Assembly (NCBI RefSeq): GCF_030457785.1
Contig: NZ_JAKDUI010000003.1
Location: 1-39,513, forward strand
Reading direction: 5' to 3'
Source of the DNA: Psychrobacter sp.
Lineage (GTDB): Bacteria > Pseudomonadota > Gammaproteobacteria > Pseudomonadales > Moraxellaceae
DNA length: 39,513 nt
The notes under the pieces were generated by a model that saw only the letters and a program-made list of their open reading frames with translations, was not told the origin of the DNA and did no database searches. Of this stretch, positions 7,648-18,970 are shown piece by piece. Within the stretch, counting starts at the first letter, position 1, and each line of letters starts with the position of its first letter. A program made the position numbers and the translations under genes.

Positions 7648-9273
7648 TTAACGTGCCTCCATTACATCAAGCAGTTGCGACGCATCTACTTGTGTCACTT
7701 GACTGTATATATATGCATTATTGATCCACTGCATCGCATGACTTGACGTATCAAGGAATGGCTGAGGATATAATCCGAGCCATACTAAACCAGCAGCCAG
7801 TATGAGCAACAGTGACAACTCGCGCTTGCCCAAATCTTTTACCTTACGTGCAGGCAAACCCTGTGATTTAGTCGTTTGTACTGCCAATTCTTCGATATTG
7901 TTTTTGCCAAATAAAGCACGATGAATCAAAATGAGCGAGTATAAACCGGCTAAGACTAGGCTAATCGTTGCGAGCACGACAAACACTGGATACTGCGCAA
8001 ATGAGCCAAATAAAATCATAAACTCACCAATGAAGTTCCCTGTACCTGGGATACCGAGCAACGCGGCACAGAAGAACATCAATATCGGCGCATAGTAACG
8101 GAACTGGCCCCACATTCCGCCCATCAAGGTCAAATCCCGTGTGTGCAGACGCTCATAGAGCTGTCCTGCCATAATAAACAATGCTGCCGAGCTAAGACCG
8201 TGCGCTAGCATCTGGATCATCAAGCCTTGTAAGCTGAGTAGTGTGCCTGCATAGATTGCCAATACGACAAAGCCCATGTGCGAGATACTGGTATAAGCCA
8301 GCAACCGCTTCATATCTGTCTGCATAAAGGCTAACCATGCACCATAAAAGATACCTATCGTACCTAGAGTGATGGCGATGGGTGCAAAGTCCTGTGACGC
8401 AGCTGGGAATAATGGCAAGACAAAACGAATCAGACCATATGCCGCAGTCTTAATCAAAACCCCTGCCAGATCGACTGAGCCTGCAGTTGGTGCCTGCGCA
8501 TGAGCGTCGGGCAACCAACCATGAAAAGGAATCACTGGCAACTTCACGGCAAAACCGATAAAGAAACACAGCATGATTGGATATTCCCAGCCGCCGAGTG
8601 ACGTGCCGAGTAAATCATGATAATTGAAGCTCACCACCCCTCTTTGGGCGTAGTTGATAATGACCAGCATCAAAATACCGATGAGCATGATAAGCCCAGA
8701 CGCTTGGGTATAGATAAAGAACTTGGTAGCCGCGTATTCTTTTGTTTTGCCAACCACATCATGACCCCACAATGCGATCAAGAAGTAGATGGGAACCAGC
8801 ATCATCTCCCAAAAGAAGAAGAACAAGAACAAGTCAATGGCTAAGAACACACCAATGACGCCGCCGAGACTCCAAAGCAAGTTCAGATGGAAAAAACCAA
8901 CCCGACGTTGTATTTCGTTCCACGAACAGGCAACTGCAGCAATACCGAGCAGCCCCGTTAAACCCACCATCAACAATGACAAGCCATCTAATGCCAAATG
9001 AAAGCTAATACCGAAGCTTGGTATCCAAGGTACACTGAATTCAGCAACCCAAGGTACACCCGCATCAGGTGAAATCACTTGCTCGCTCATACCACTATAA
9101 TCACCGTAATGCCACAATACGAGTGACAAGGCAAAAGTTAACGTCATGCCGATTAGAGCAATCCAGCGCGGTAGACGTTTATTAAATCGCTCTACCATCC
9201 AGCACAGCAACCCTGCAATAAAGGGAATTGCAATTAATGCTGGTAGCATCCACGTTTGTTGTAATTCAATCAT
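7648..9273 (-). CDS. nuoM: NADH-quinone oxidoreductase subunit M
   Basis: NuoM is the second antiporter-like subunit of complex I. It has 541 residues and about 14 transmembrane helices. The key glutamate is in FFFWEMMLVPIYFLI. The lysine is in AVKLPVIPFHGWLPDAHAQAPTAGS, and the broken-helix lysine region (VDLAGVLIKTAAYGLIRF) is intact. It is longer than E. coli NuoM (509), partly through a C-terminal tail after the last helix (YSQVTQVDASQLLDVMEAR). One base separates it from the nuoL stop, so translation is probably coupled. Confidence 0.97.
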   Translation of the reverse strand: MIELQQTWMLPALIAIPFIAGLLCWMVERFNKRLPRWIALIGMTLTFALSLVLWHYGDYSGMSEQVISPDAGVPWVAEFSVPWIPSFGISFHLALDGLSLLMVGLTGLLGIAAVACSWNEIQRRVGFFHLNLLWSLGGVIGVFLAIDLFLFFFFWEMMLVPIYFLIALWGHDVVGKTKEYAATKFFIYTQASGLIMLIGILMLVIINYAQRGVVSFNYHDLLGTSLGGWEYPIMLCFFIGFAVKLPVIPFHGWLPDAHAQAPTAGSVDLAGVLIKTAAYGLIRFVLPLFPAASQDFAPIAITLGTIGIFYGAWLAFMQTDMKRLLAYTSISHMGFVVLAIYAGTLLSLQGLMIQMLAHGLSSAALFIMAGQLYERLHTRDLTLMGGMWGQFRYYAPILMFFCAALLGIPGTGNFIGEFMILFGSFAQYPVFVVLATISLVLAGLYSLILIHRALFGKNNIEELAVQTTKSQGLPARKVKDLGKRELSLLLILAAGLVWLGLYPQPFLDTSSHAMQWINNAYIYSQVTQVDASQLLDVMEAR

Positions 9274-9274
9274 C

Positions 9275-11149
9275 TTACACCACCGTCATCATTACCAGCA
9301 CAAGCAATACAGCGACACCCAAGCCAAAGCTTGCAGCGTAGCCTCGAAGTGACCCTGTTTGCGTCGCGGACAATACTTTATTACCTGCTGAAGCCAGCTT
9401 AGGTAATGCGAGCCACGTTTTATCGATAGGATCAGCTTTAAATAATCGGCCGATGAACAAAAAGGGTTTTACAAAAATTATATCGTACAGCGCATCAAAA
9501 CCCAGACCATGATAGCACCAGTGATACATCGCACCGCCTATGCGTGTGCGCTTGAATCTCGTTAGCATTCGACCTTTATCAACGACATACAATAACGCTG
9601 CTAGTATCAATCCAGCCAACATCGCACCCATGGCGATATACTCTGCTGTATGTTTGGCATGCGCCTCACCTGCGACCTCTAACAAATGTCCAACACTCTC
9701 AGGCAATACCCCCTGTAATGGCGGAGTAATCCAAGCACCAACTGCGGTCGATAAGACCAATAAAATAGTGAGCGGCAGCCAATACGACACACCTGACAGC
9801 TTATGCGCAGGCGTTTTCTCTTCACCGAAGAACACAATCCAGATCATACGGAAGGTATAAAGTGCTGTTAAGAAAGCACCAAATACACCCATATAAAACA
9901 TGACTAAATGACCAGTGGCATAAGTTTCCCAAAGAATCGCTTCTTTAGAATAAAAACCAACGGTAACCCAAGGTATCGCCGCAAGCGCACCGCCACCGAC
10001 GATATAACTCCAAAATACCAGCGGTATCTTTTTGCGTAAGCCGCCCATCTTAAAGATATTTTGCTCATGATGAACTGCTAAAATCACAGCGCCTGACGAC
10101 AAGAATAATAAAGCTTTAAAGAAAGCATGCGTCATCAAATGGAAAATCGCACCTTGCCATGCACCCACACCGAGTGCCAAAAACATATAGCCAATTTGAC
10201 TCATGGTTGAATATGCGAGGATACGTTTGATATCTGTCTGCGCCAATGCACAGAACCCAGCGACGACCAATGTTAATGCCCCGACACCACCAACCCAATA
10301 CAATAAGATGCCTGGCGTCAGCTCAAACAATGGATGTAAGCGAGCAATCAAGTAAACACCTGCCGTCACCATCGTTGCAGCGTGAATAAGCGCTGATACA
10401 GGGGTAGGACCTGCCATCGCATCAGCAAGCCATGTATGTAATGGCAACTGTGCTGATTTACCCATCGCGCCACCCACCAACATCATGGTGGTCAGTATCA
10501 TCGTTGGATTGTTGACATCAAAAACTTCTGGCGCACGCAGGATAATCTCTTGGATATTCATCGTTCCGAACTCACGGAACAATAAAAACAAACCAAAGGC
10601 CAAGAACACATCGCCCACACGCGTCACGGTAAACGCTTTCATCGCTGCTCGACCATTGGCTCTGTCTTGATAGTAATAACCAATTAGCAAATACGAACAA
10701 ATACCCACGCCTTCCCAGCCGAGGTAAAGTAAAAATAAGTTGTCCGCAAGTACCAGTAACAACATACTGGCGACGAATAAATTCATGTAGCTAAAGAAAC
10801 GAGCGAAGCCAGTATCGCCCTTCATGTACCAAGCAGCAAACATATGAATCAAGAAGCCAATGCCGGTGATGACCCCTGTCATGGTCAATGCCAAGCCATC
10901 AAAACTGAGGCCAAAGTTTGGCGCAAAGTCCCCGACTTGGAACCACGTCCAAAGCGGAATCTGCACCACTGTTCCTGCTGGATTATTGGTCAGAAAAGTG
11001 AAACTAACAATCAGCGTGCATAGTGCTGATAACAGCATGCTACCGACACCGACTATCATTGCCACTTGCTCTGTCAACTTATCGCGCATAAAGGCTAAAA
11101 TTAAAAAGCCAACGAGCGGGAATATAAAGGTTAATGGTAATAAACTCAT
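9275..11149 (-). CDS. nuoL: NADH-quinone oxidoreductase subunit L
   Basis: NuoL is the distal antiporter-like subunit. In the family it carries the long lateral helix that runs along NuoM and NuoN. It has 624 residues against 613 in E. coli. The pump residues are visible: Glu in YLGWEGVGICSYLL, Lys in GKSAQLPLHTWL, and the conserved block GPTPVSALIHAATMVTAGVYLI. The C-terminal 100 residues hold the lateral helix and the final transmembrane anchor. AAGGATGATGTC before the ATG is a good ribosome binding site, only a few bases after the nuoK stop. Confidence 0.97.
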   Translation of the reverse strand: MSLLPLTFIFPLVGFLILAFMRDKLTEQVAMIVGVGSMLLSALCTLIVSFTFLTNNPAGTVVQIPLWTWFQVGDFAPNFGLSFDGLALTMTGVITGIGFLIHMFAAWYMKGDTGFARFFSYMNLFVASMLLLVLADNLFLLYLGWEGVGICSYLLIGYYYQDRANGRAAMKAFTVTRVGDVFLAFGLFLLFREFGTMNIQEIILRAPEVFDVNNPTMILTTMMLVGGAMGKSAQLPLHTWLADAMAGPTPVSALIHAATMVTAGVYLIARLHPLFELTPGILLYWVGGVGALTLVVAGFCALAQTDIKRILAYSTMSQIGYMFLALGVGAWQGAIFHLMTHAFFKALLFLSSGAVILAVHHEQNIFKMGGLRKKIPLVFWSYIVGGGALAAIPWVTVGFYSKEAILWETYATGHLVMFYMGVFGAFLTALYTFRMIWIVFFGEEKTPAHKLSGVSYWLPLTILLVLSTAVGAWITPPLQGVLPESVGHLLEVAGEAHAKHTAEYIAMGAMLAGLILAALLYVVDKGRMLTRFKRTRIGGAMYHWCYHGLGFDALYDIIFVKPFLFIGRLFKADPIDKTWLALPKLASAGNKVLSATQTGSLRGYAASFGLGVAVLLVLVMMTVV

Positions 11150-11153
11150 GACA

Positions 11154-11561
11154 TCATCCTTTCATCTCATTGGCGCTATCGACATCTAAATGTCCATGCT
11201 TATGATAAAAACGCAATAGTATTGCCAGACCGATTGAGGCTTCAGCAGCTGCTAAAGTCAAAATAAAGATAAACATAATCTGCCCATCTGGGTCGACCCA
11301 ACGACTACCAGCCACCACAAATGCCAATGCTGCCGCGTTCATCATAATCTCAAGGCTCATTAACATAAATAGAAAGTTTCGTCGTACCATCACACCGCAA
11401 AAACCAATGGCAAACAAAATACCTGCCAAAATTAATCCATGGCTCATGGGTATCAATCCCAGTACATTTTGCGCTTCAGCAGCTGGCTGTACTAGCCCCG
11501 CCATCTCGTGCGCAAACGGCATATTCGACACATCTTGTGCCACGCTCGCTGCTAGTACCAT
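11154..11561 (-). CDS. nuoK: NADH-quinone oxidoreductase subunit K
   Basis: NuoK is a small MrpC-like subunit with three transmembrane helices in the proton-path region of complex I. Both family glutamates are present, in [13 protein letters not shown] and [13 protein letters not shown]. The ORF is 135 residues, while E. coli NuoK has 100. The extra 35 residues at the N-terminus ([13 protein letters not shown]...) are not a membrane helix. The ATG at 11561 shares one base with the nuoJ stop (TGATG), a classic coupling arrangement, so I keep it. A TTG at 11456 would give a 100-residue protein beginning (M)IPMSHG, the same position as the E. coli start, but it lacks a clear ribosome binding site. 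The start is therefore uncertain. Confidence 0.94.
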   Translation of the reverse strand: MVLAASVAQDVSNMPFAHEMAGLVQPAAEAQNVLGLIPMSHGLILAGILFAIGFCGVMVRRNFLFMLMSLEIMMNAAALAFVVAGSRWVDPDGQIMFIFILTLAAAEASIGLAILLRFYHKHGHLDVDSANEMKG

Positions 11562-12268
11562 CAGTCCGACTCCTTGTGCGTGCCTCGTTGCACACCTACA
11601 TAGTCATGCGGGTCAACTTCTTTATATTCGTATGGCTCCGCCATTTTTACCGCATCATATTCTGTATGCGTACTATCGTTTTCATACTCTCTAATGCTAC
11701 CAACAATTGGCTGAAAATCTTGACTGTGATGATCGATATTTTCGTCATCGACCGACTCTTTACCCAAGTGATAAGCAGCGACCAAAGCAGCCAGTAGTAG
11801 CAAGGCGGCAACCTCTATCAACATAACGTATTTAGTGAATAGAACCGTGCCGACATCTTTAGCCGAAATTGTAGCACCACCAATCACCGCCGCTTCGTCA
11901 TGATTAAGGCCAATCATGACATATAGCACAACTGCGATGATCGCTGTCAACCCTGTCGGTATTGCCCATGTCTTGGCGTCAAGCCAACGTTCTTCACGCG
12001 CATCATTGCTCATGCCCAAATTGAGCATCATAATCACAAAGACGAACAGTACCATAATGGCACCTGCATAAACGACGATCTCAAGCGCACCAGCAAACGG
12101 AGCGCCTAGCGTAAAGAAAATACCGGCAATGGCCAATAAAGACACAATCATGGACAAGATTGCATGTACTGGATTGGCCTGAGTGACAACGCGCAAGCTG
12201 GCAAATATTGCCACGGCTGACAGCGAGTAAAACCCGACCAATTCAGGGCTGTTTAGAATAGTCATCAT
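11561..12268 (-). CDS. nuoJ: NADH-quinone oxidoreductase subunit J
   Basis: NuoJ is an ND6-like membrane subunit with five helices, next to NuoA, NuoH and NuoK. The conserved third-helix block [21 protein letters not shown] is clear. At 235 residues it is about 50 longer than E. coli NuoJ (184). The extra length is a hydrophilic tail after the last helix, rich in His, Asp, Glu and Tyr ([15 protein letters not shown]). Its ATG overlaps the nuoI stop (ATGA) and its stop overlaps the nuoK start, so translation across I-J-K is probably coupled. Confidence 0.96.
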   Translation of the reverse strand: MMTILNSPELVGFYSLSAVAIFASLRVVTQANPVHAILSMIVSLLAIAGIFFTLGAPFAGALEIVVYAGAIMVLFVFVIMMLNLGMSNDAREERWLDAKTWAIPTGLTAIIAVVLYVMIGLNHDEAAVIGGATISAKDVGTVLFTKYVMLIEVAALLLLAALVAAYHLGKESVDDENIDHHSQDFQPIVGSIREYENDSTHTEYDAVKMAEPYEYKEVDPHDYVGVQRGTHKESD

Positions 12269-12813
12269 GGCAACAAGCTCCTTAGATCAACCGGTTCGGC
12301 CTCATTTTGAGCTTTACCTTTTGGCTTGTCTGCTACCGCCATACCAGTCACACGATAATAGTTATAATCGGGATATTTACCTGGTCCTGAAATAAGCAGA
12401 TGCTCTTTTTCGTATACCAAATCTTGGCGATTATATTCACCCAACTCAAAATCTGGTGTCAACTGGATAGCTGTTGTTGGACAGGCTTCTTCGCAAAGTC
12501 CACAAAAGATACAACGTGAAAAATTGATACGGAAAAACTCTGGATACCAACGCCCATCATCTCGCTCCGCTTTCTGTAGTGAGATACAACCCACCGGACA
12601 GGCGACTGCACATAAGTTACATGCGACGCAGCGCTCATCACCATCAGGGTCACGCGTCAGCACGATACGACCACGAAAACGTGGCGGCACTGGTACTGGC
12701 TCCTCAGGATACATAATAGTGTTGCGCGGCCTGAGCGCATGACTATTGACCATCCACATGCTGCGGACAATGGTAAATATACCAATGACGTTCTTTTTAA
12801 TGATACTAAACAT
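12265..12813 (-). CDS. nuoI: NADH-quinone oxidoreductase subunit I
   Basis: NuoI is a ferredoxin-like subunit carrying clusters N6a and N6b, which relay electrons from NuoG towards NuoB and quinone. Two complete 4Fe-4S motifs are present: [12 protein letters not shown] (Cys 62, 65, 68, 72) and [12 protein letters not shown] (Cys 101, 104, 107, 111). An amphipathic N-terminal helix for membrane contact precedes them. Length 182 against 180 in E. coli. AAGGATAAT lies before the ATG. A gap of 54 bases separates it from nuoH. Confidence 0.97.
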   Translation of the reverse strand: MFSIIKKNVIGIFTIVRSMWMVNSHALRPRNTIMYPEEPVPVPPRFRGRIVLTRDPDGDERCVACNLCAVACPVGCISLQKAERDDGRWYPEFFRINFSRCIFCGLCEEACPTTAIQLTPDFELGEYNRQDLVYEKEHLLISGPGKYPDYNYYRVTGMAVADKPKGKAQNEAEPVDLRSLLP

Positions 12814-12867
12814 GGGTTATTATCCTTATCAGCTTTACCCTAGTTCATCAATGATGGCTAGTGGTGA

Positions 12868-13911
12868 TTACAACGTTGGCGAAAATATCAAAATGACCGC
12901 AGCAGTAACTAGCAGATTAATCAGCGTTACTGGCAGACAAACCTTCCAGCCAAAATTCATCACCTGATCGTAGCGTGGACGCATGAGCGAGCCTCGAGCC
13001 AAAACAAACAGTGTCATAAAGAACAGTGTTTTAATCACGAACCAAAAAGCTGGTGGAACAAACGGAATATCTAAATTAAAAGGGGCAAGCCAACCACCAA
13101 AAAATAAGCAAGTCATCAACGCTGAGATTAAGACGACATTGACATACTCACCGATGAAAAACATACCGAATTTCATACCCGAATATTCGACATGATACCC
13201 TTCGGCCAATTCTTGCTCTGCTTCCGGCTGATCAAATGGATGTCGGTGAGTCACTGCCACACCAGCTACTACAAAAGTCAAAAAACCAAAAAACTGTGGA
13301 ATGATGTACCAGCCGTCAGCTTGTGCCTCGACGATTGCACGTAAATTGAAGGATCCTGTTAGTGCGACCACACCCATCAATGACAAACCCAAAAACACTT
13401 CGTAACTAATGGTCTGGGCTGCAGAACGCAAGCCCCCAAGCAACGAGAATTTATTGGCAGACGCCCAACCACCAAACATGACCGCATAAACAGCGATACC
13501 GGCCATCGCAAAAAAGAACAAAATACCAATATCCCAATCAGCCACGCCAAGCGTTGGTGAAATTGGAATAATGGCAAATGAGGCCAACGCGGTAAACATC
13601 GCCACCGCAGGTGCCAAGGTAAACATAAACTTGTCAGTAAATTTAGGCGTCCAATCTTCTTTGAAGAAGATTTTGAGCATATCTGCCACTAGCTGCAAAG
13701 AACCAAAAGGCCCGACACGGTTTGGTCCATAACGATCTTGCCATAGCGCCAACATGCGACGCTCATAGATAATCATGACAGCAGCGGTCAGCACTACCAC
13801 CAAAAATATAACCAGCGACTGAACAACCATAAACAAAATAGACCAAGTTTCAGGGCTCATGCTACTGGCCAGAAAGCTTGGCACATCAGGGATAATACGG
13901 GAAACTTGCAT
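12868..13911 (-). CDS. nuoH: NADH-quinone oxidoreductase subunit H
   Basis: NuoH is an ND1-like membrane subunit that forms most of the quinone chamber, with eight helices. The conserved quinone-side loop [20 protein letters not shown] and the block [12 protein letters not shown] are intact and close to E. coli. At 347 residues it is slightly longer than E. coli (325), with extra residues at the N-terminus. The start is secure: AGGAGG lies 6 bases before the ATG, 1 base after the nuoG stop. Confidence 0.97.
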   Translation of the reverse strand: MQVSRIIPDVPSFLASSMSPETWSILFMVVQSLVIFLVVVLTAAVMIIYERRMLALWQDRYGPNRVGPFGSLQLVADMLKIFFKEDWTPKFTDKFMFTLAPAVAMFTALASFAIIPISPTLGVADWDIGILFFFAMAGIAVYAVMFGGWASANKFSLLGGLRSAAQTISYEVFLGLSLMGVVALTGSFNLRAIVEAQADGWYIIPQFFGFLTFVVAGVAVTHRHPFDQPEAEQELAEGYHVEYSGMKFGMFFIGEYVNVVLISALMTCLFFGGWLAPFNLDIPFVPPAFWFVIKTLFFMTLFVLARGSLMRPRYDQVMNFGWKVCLPVTLINLLVTAAVILIFSPTL

Positions 13912-13912
13912 A

Positions 13913-16900
13913 TTACACCTCCTGTGTGGTGGTCGGCGCCGTTGTTTCTGGCGTTGCGCTATTGTCAGCCATACTTCCCATCATGGTCACTGGTGCATCG
14001 ACTTTGCGTACTGATGCTGGCATTGACGGGTGAATGATACCCACTTGCCCCACCGGATAACCGATACAACCTTCTGCCAGATAACCGACAATTTGAACAG
14101 GTAAAGTAAACTGCTGTCTGTCAATCTCTATGGCCAGATAGTCGCCGGCTGAGATATCCCAATCCTTTGCATCATCAATACCGATACGCCACGCGGCAAC
14201 AGGCAGTTGCTCAGCGACGATTGGACTACGTGACGCCATCATTGAGCTGGCATAAATATTATGGATAGGCACCAGTTTTGCCTGACCTTGCTGTAGATCA
14301 GTCGTGGTCTTAGGCGTTGCCTCTGGTGCTATATACTGACGCACAGCGAGACGTTCGACCTGATCAAACAAGCGCACACCTGGATCACCATTTTTCAGAT
14401 GTCCACCGACTTTGTCTTGGTATTTGTTCCATGCTTGCGGTGAATTCCAACCTGCATCGTGAGCAAAAGGAATCATTGAGCTTGGCGTTTTTCCGCCACT
14501 ATAGCCTTCCATCGAAAAGGTCAAACCCGTGTCCAAATCTTTTGGCTGCATTGGCTCATGTACTGATATTGGTGCGCGCATAGCCGTACGACCCGAATAA
14601 CGACGTGGCTGACGGGCGATTTTAAGACCAGTGATACGATAATCAGCTTCAGGTGCTGCTTCCTTGATACCAGCAAGTTTAGGATGTGTCGCAATCAAAG
14701 CGTTAATCACATCATCGAGCTGTGTCCAGTCAACATCTCTTTCTTCGATACTACTATGCACTGCATGTAGCCAACGCCAGCCTTCTTTAATACTACTCAT
14801 TGGGTGGTAGTAATTATTATCATAAGCTTGGAAAAAACGCTGAGCACGGCCTTCGGCAGACACCAACGTGCCATCAGCTTCCGCAAAGCTAGCCGCTGGC
14901 AGGACGATATCAACATCTTTGTGCCAATCCAGCAATTGATGATCCAGCGCAATGACGGTTTTATCAGATAATAGCTGTGTTAGCTTATTTGCATCAATCG
15001 CATCTGTCAGCTGATTTTCAGCGACGACAACGACATCAAAATCAGTCGCTAATATTTCTTCAACTGACTGACCACCAAGCATACAGACACCCATGCTGTT
15101 GGAGTCGGTCACAGTTAAATAAATACCTGCCTGCCTCTGATAGTCTTGATTTACTTCTCTAAGCTCGAGATTTTCGGCAGGTTCACGTTTGATATCGTCT
15201 TGCGCTTCTTTATCTATCCCTGCTTGCGATTTATCAGGCTTTGCCGATAGCTCTTTATTTTCTTCAGGATGTTCGTCGGCCTTGGCCTCGCGAAGCTGTT
15301 CATTACGAACGTAAGCATTGTGTTCGTTTACTTGCCGCTGCTCGGTGGCTTTGATAGCTGCACGTTTTGCGGTTAATACTTGAGTGATTTGTGCAGCCGC
15401 CTCTATCAACACTGTAGAGGACAAGCTACTACCTGAAATAACTAAAGGCTTGTCAGCTTGAATTAAGTCATAAGCAATTTGCTGAGCCAGCGCTTGCATG
15501 CCATCGGCCTCAGCGTTAGCGCTGTCGGCATTACTCTGTGATTCGGCAGCTTGTGGATCAGTTATTTCTGACAAATCATCTGCAAAATTTGCAATCTCGT
15601 CAGCGACCTTAAAACCAAGCTCAGTGATATCTTCAGGTGTCGCTACGACACTGACCTTACTGATGTCCTCTAACTTAGTCTGCGTCACATCGATGACGTA
15701 AACTGGACTGAGCGTATCTTGCGTAATACGCTTGACCGGTTCGGCTAGCCACGGCTGCGTCTTTAACGCTGCGGCCATTTTTAAGCCTTCGTTTTTGGCG
15801 GCTTGGCGTACTGATAATGCGACACGTGATGAGGTTTGGGTAATATCTTCGCCCAATACCAATACCGCATCGTGGGTCTCAATATCAGTCATACTAGGAT
15901 TATAGATATCTTCGGTACTCAGCACTTCGATACATTTATTGACCAGTGCTTGCTGCTGATGATTCAGACCCGTTGAGAATTTATCAAAACCAACCAGATT
16001 TTTTAGCGCAAAGTTGGTCTCTAAACTGGCACGCGGTGAACCAATACCGATGGCTTTTTTGTCTTTAAGACGCTTGATAGTCTCATCGAGTGCATAGTCA
16101 ATATTAATTTTGACATGCTTATCATTGATACGTTCAAGTGCTTGCGTTGGGCGATCCTCACGATTGACATAGCCATAACCAAAACGACCACGGTCACATA
16201 AGAAATAGCGGTTTACTTCACCGTTATAGCGGTTTTCGATACGACGTAATTCACCATAACGTTCACCAGGTGAAATATTGCAACCGGCTGAGCAACCATG
16301 ACAGATGCTTGGCGCATACTGCATGTCCCATTTACGGTTATAGCGTTCTGAATGCGTTTTATCGGTAAAAACACCTGTTGGGCAGACCTCTGTCAAATTA
16401 CCTGAAAACTCACTCTCGAACTGACCGTCTTCATCTCGACCAAAATAGACACGGTTGTTTGAACCATATACACCCAAGTCTTCACCGCCAGCATAATCTT
16501 TATAAAAACGCACACAGCGATAACAAGCGATACAGCGGTTCATTTCATGCGCAATGAACGGTCCCAGTTCTTGGTTGTGATGTGTACGTTTGGTGAACCG
16601 ATAGCGACGACGGCTATGACCCGACATATACGTCATGTCTTGCAAATGACAATGCCCACCTTCTTCACAAGTCGGACAATCGTGCGGATGGTTAGTCATC
16701 AACAACTCTACCATCGACTTACGAAATGCCTTGGCCTCGTCGTCAGTCACCGAAATATACATGTCATCACCAGGAGCGACCATACATGACATCACGAGAC
16801 GACCACGACCGGCTTCCATGTCTTCTTTGTTTTGAAACTGTTTGACCGCACACTGACGGCACGACCCTACCGAACCTAAGGCTGGGTGATAGCAAAAGTA

Positions 16901-16993
16901 CGGCACATCAATGCCAAGTGACAAACATGCTTGTAGCAAGTTATCAGCGCTATCTACCTCGACAGTGGTTCCATCAATATGTATGACTGCCAT
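13913..16993 (-). CDS. nuoG: NADH-quinone oxidoreductase subunit G
   Basis: NuoG is the large Fe-S subunit of the peripheral arm. An N-terminal 2Fe-2S domain (Cys 34, 45, 48, 70) is followed by the His-Cys-Cys-Cys site [14 protein letters not shown] (102-115). Next come the 4Fe-4S motif CIACYRC with a later Cys in EVCP, and the N7 site CHGCSAGC plus Cys 266, which occurs only in some bacteria including E. coli. A molybdopterin-oxidoreductase-like fold follows without the cofactor. At 1026 residues it is about 120 longer than E. coli NuoG (908). The excess lies in a polar segment at about 475-498 (rich in A, S, D, N) and a longer charged one at about 541-620 (rich in E, K, Q, N). Both fall in the C-terminal domain, away from the clusters. 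AAGGAG lies before the ATG, and nuoF stops 10 bases upstream. Confidence 0.97.
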   Translation of the reverse strand: MAVIHIDGTTVEVDSADNLLQACLSLGIDVPYFCYHPALGSVGSCRQCAVKQFQNKEDMEAGRGRLVMSCMVAPGDDMYISVTDDEAKAFRKSMVELLMTNHPHDCPTCEEGGHCHLQDMTYMSGHSRRRYRFTKRTHHNQELGPFIAHEMNRCIACYRCVRFYKDYAGGEDLGVYGSNNRVYFGRDEDGQFESEFSGNLTEVCPTGVFTDKTHSERYNRKWDMQYAPSICHGCSAGCNISPGERYGELRRIENRYNGEVNRYFLCDRGRFGYGYVNREDRPTQALERINDKHVKINIDYALDETIKRLKDKKAIGIGSPRASLETNFALKNLVGFDKFSTGLNHQQQALVNKCIEVLSTEDIYNPSMTDIETHDAVLVLGEDITQTSSRVALSVRQAAKNEGLKMAAALKTQPWLAEPVKRITQDTLSPVYVIDVTQTKLEDISKVSVVATPEDITELGFKVADEIANFADDLSEITDPQAAESQSNADSANAEADGMQALAQQIAYDLIQADKPLVISGSSLSSTVLIEAAAQITQVLTAKRAAIKATEQRQVNEHNAYVRNEQLREAKADEHPEENKELSAKPDKSQAGIDKEAQDDIKREPAENLELREVNQDYQRQAGIYLTVTDSNSMGVCMLGGQSVEEILATDFDVVVVAENQLTDAIDANKLTQLLSDKTVIALDHQLLDWHKDVDIVLPAASFAEADGTLVSAEGRAQRFFQAYDNNYYHPMSSIKEGWRWLHAVHSSIEERDVDWTQLDDVINALIATHPKLAGIKEAAPEADYRITGLKIARQPRRYSGRTAMRAPISVHEPMQPKDLDTGLTFSMEGYSGGKTPSSMIPFAHDAGWNSPQAWNKYQDKVGGHLKNGDPGVRLFDQVERLAVRQYIAPEATPKTTTDLQQGQAKLVPIHNIYASSMMASRSPIVAEQLPVAAWRIGIDDAKDWDISAGDYLAIEIDRQQFTLPVQIVGYLAEGCIGYPVGQVGIIHPSMPASVRKVDAPVTMMGSMADNSATPETTAPTTTQEV

Positions 16994-17003
16994 GCCGCTC
17001 TCC

Positions 17004-18428
17004 TTATTTCGCTACTGGCTGTTGGTTGGCTGCAGCATCAATAACATCGACACCAACCGCCTGCGCGATTTTTTCCTCAAACTCAGGACGGAAATATTTA
17101 ATCGCACTCATCAAAGGTTCCATCGCACCCGGTGCATGGGCACAGAATGTTTTACCGATCCATAAATCACGCGTGAGACCTTCAAGTTTTTCTATATCGC
17201 CTGCCTGTCCGTCGCCATCATTGATAGCAGTGAGCAGCTTCACACCCCACGGCAGCCCATCACGGCATGGCGTACACCACCCACATGACTCACGCTGAAA
17301 GAAAATCTCAAGATTACGTAATAACGGCACCATATCTTGCGCCTCATCAACGACCATGATTAACCCAGTACCCATACGACTACCAGCTTTTTGGATGGTG
17401 TCAAAATCAACAACCACATCTAAGTGTTCTGTGGTTAAGAAGTCAGTCGATGCGCCGCCTGGCAACCAGGCTTTGAGTGTTTTACCTTCTTTCATACCGC
17501 CAGCCAAATCTTCGATAATTTCGCGTGCGGTATAACCAAATGGCAGCTCCCACAGACCAGGATCATTTACCAATCCCGAACAACCAAACAGCTTGGTACC
17601 AGGGGTTTCACTCTTGCCTTTGATCTGCGACAGTGACTTATACCACTCAACACCATTGTTTAAAATGGCTGGCATATTGTTTAGGGTTTCAACATTATTG
17701 ACCACTGTGGGTCTGCCCCACGCGCCAGAGATTTGCGGAAATGGTGGCTTGGTACGTGGATTGGCTCGGCGACCTTCTAAACAGTTAATCAGCGCTGTTT
17801 CCTCACCGCAGATATAACGCCCAGCACCCGTATGCACATGCAAATTAAAGCTAAAGTCTGAGCCTAAAATATTATCGCCCATTAGGTTATTTGCTAAACA
17901 CTCTTCGATAGCCGCAACCAAACGCTCAGCAGCTAAAATATATTCACCACGGATAAATATATAACCATCGGTCGCCCCGATAGCATGCGCCGTGATAAGC
18001 ATGCCTTCAATTAACTGGAACGGCAGACGCTCCATTAACAGACGGTCTTTAAATGTACCCGGCTCCATTTCATCAGCATTACAGATCAAGTAACGCGGCA
18101 AGCCATCTGGAGGAGACATGAATGACCACTTCAGACCAGCATTAAATCCGGCTCCCCCACGACCTCTGACGTTGGCAGCTTTAATCATATTGCCGACATC
18201 TTTAGGCGACTGAGCCAAGGCTTTTTCTAAACCCGTGAATCCTTCTAAAGACTGATAAGTCGCTAGATCAAGAACTGCGTCATGATGCGCCAAACGCCAT
18301 GTCAAAGGTTTGGTTTGACTGTTGGCGGTAGCTTTGTCGCCATAAATTGGAACGCGCTGCTGATTCAGTTGACTGGGCGCTTGACCTTGACCGCGACGAG
18401 CAATCTGCTCTGAAATCGTTAAACTCAT
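17004..18428 (-). CDS. nuoF: NADH-quinone oxidoreductase subunit F
   Basis: NuoF is the NADH- and FMN-binding entry subunit with cluster N3. The glycine-rich FMN/NADH site is [13 protein letters not shown] (about 89-101). The second conserved block is [19 protein letters not shown]. Cluster N3 ligands are in [11 protein letters not shown] and [11 protein letters not shown]. At 474 residues it is about 30 longer than E. coli (445), with a polar N-terminal segment before the first conserved block. The ATG overlaps the nuoE stop by four bases (ATGA). Confidence 0.97.
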   Translation of the reverse strand: MSLTISEQIARRGQGQAPSQLNQQRVPIYGDKATANSQTKPLTWRLAHHDAVLDLATYQSLEGFTGLEKALAQSPKDVGNMIKAANVRGRGGAGFNAGLKWSFMSPPDGLPRYLICNADEMEPGTFKDRLLMERLPFQLIEGMLITAHAIGATDGYIFIRGEYILAAERLVAAIEECLANNLMGDNILGSDFSFNLHVHTGAGRYICGEETALINCLEGRRANPRTKPPFPQISGAWGRPTVVNNVETLNNMPAILNNGVEWYKSLSQIKGKSETPGTKLFGCSGLVNDPGLWELPFGYTAREIIEDLAGGMKEGKTLKAWLPGGASTDFLTTEHLDVVVDFDTIQKAGSRMGTGLIMVVDEAQDMVPLLRNLEIFFQRESCGWCTPCRDGLPWGVKLLTAINDGDGQAGDIEKLEGLTRDLWIGKTFCAHAPGAMEPLMSAIKYFRPEFEEKIAQAVGVDVIDAAANQQPVAK

Positions 18429-18934
18429 GCGTATAGCTCCAATAGTTGCGCCACCTCAGATGGCTGCACAGGACCATAGGTATCTTCATCAATCAACACT
18501 GCAGGCCCTTTGTCACAGTTACCTAGACAGCAAATTGGCAACAGCGTAAAGCGACCATCATCGGTCGTCTGACCATACTGAATACCCAACTGCGATCTAA
18601 TCTCAGCTGATAACGCTTCATAACCTGTCAGGTAACAAGCCACAGAATCACAGATGAGAATCACATGACGACCGACAGGCTGGCGATAAATACGGTTGAA
18701 GAACGTAGCAACCCCATCCATATCTGACATCGGAATGTCTAAAATATTGGCAATGGCATTCACTTGCGCATCATCGACCCAGCCGTTACGCTTTTGCACA
18801 AACTTTAGCGCATCGAGCGAGGCAGCACGGGCATGCGGATAATGATGCATATACTCATGAATAGCAGCAACCTCCTCATCGGTGAGGATGCTGGCCACAT
18901 CTACTTTTGGCATTTTGTCGGAAACAATTTTCAT
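18425..18934 (-). CDS. nuoE: NADH-quinone oxidoreductase subunit E
   Basis: NuoE has a thioredoxin-like fold holding the 2Fe-2S cluster N1a next to NuoF. The four cysteine ligands are in CDSVAC and CCLGNC. The ORF can extend to a GTG at 18970. I prefer the ATG at 18934 ([11 protein letters not shown]), which gives 169 residues (E. coli 166) and has GAGGAAAG upstream, although the spacing is long. An ATG at 18958 is also possible but has no site. The stop overlaps nuoF. Confidence 0.95.
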   Translation of the reverse strand: MKIVSDKMPKVDVASILTDEEVAAIHEYMHHYPHARAASLDALKFVQKRNGWVDDAQVNAIANILDIPMSDMDGVATFFNRIYRQPVGRHVILICDSVACYLTGYEALSAEIRSQLGIQYGQTTDDGRFTLLPICCLGNCDKGPAVLIDEDTYGPVQPSEVAQLLELYA

Positions 18935-18970
18935 AATATTCGTTCTTTCCTCACTCATCACGCTGTTCAC

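Noticed and set aside
9540-9860. 106-codon plus-strand ORF inside nuoL
   Set aside because: It is antisense to a strongly conserved membrane subunit, has no ribosome binding site and no recognisable motif. Many similar shadows lie opposite the nuo genes.
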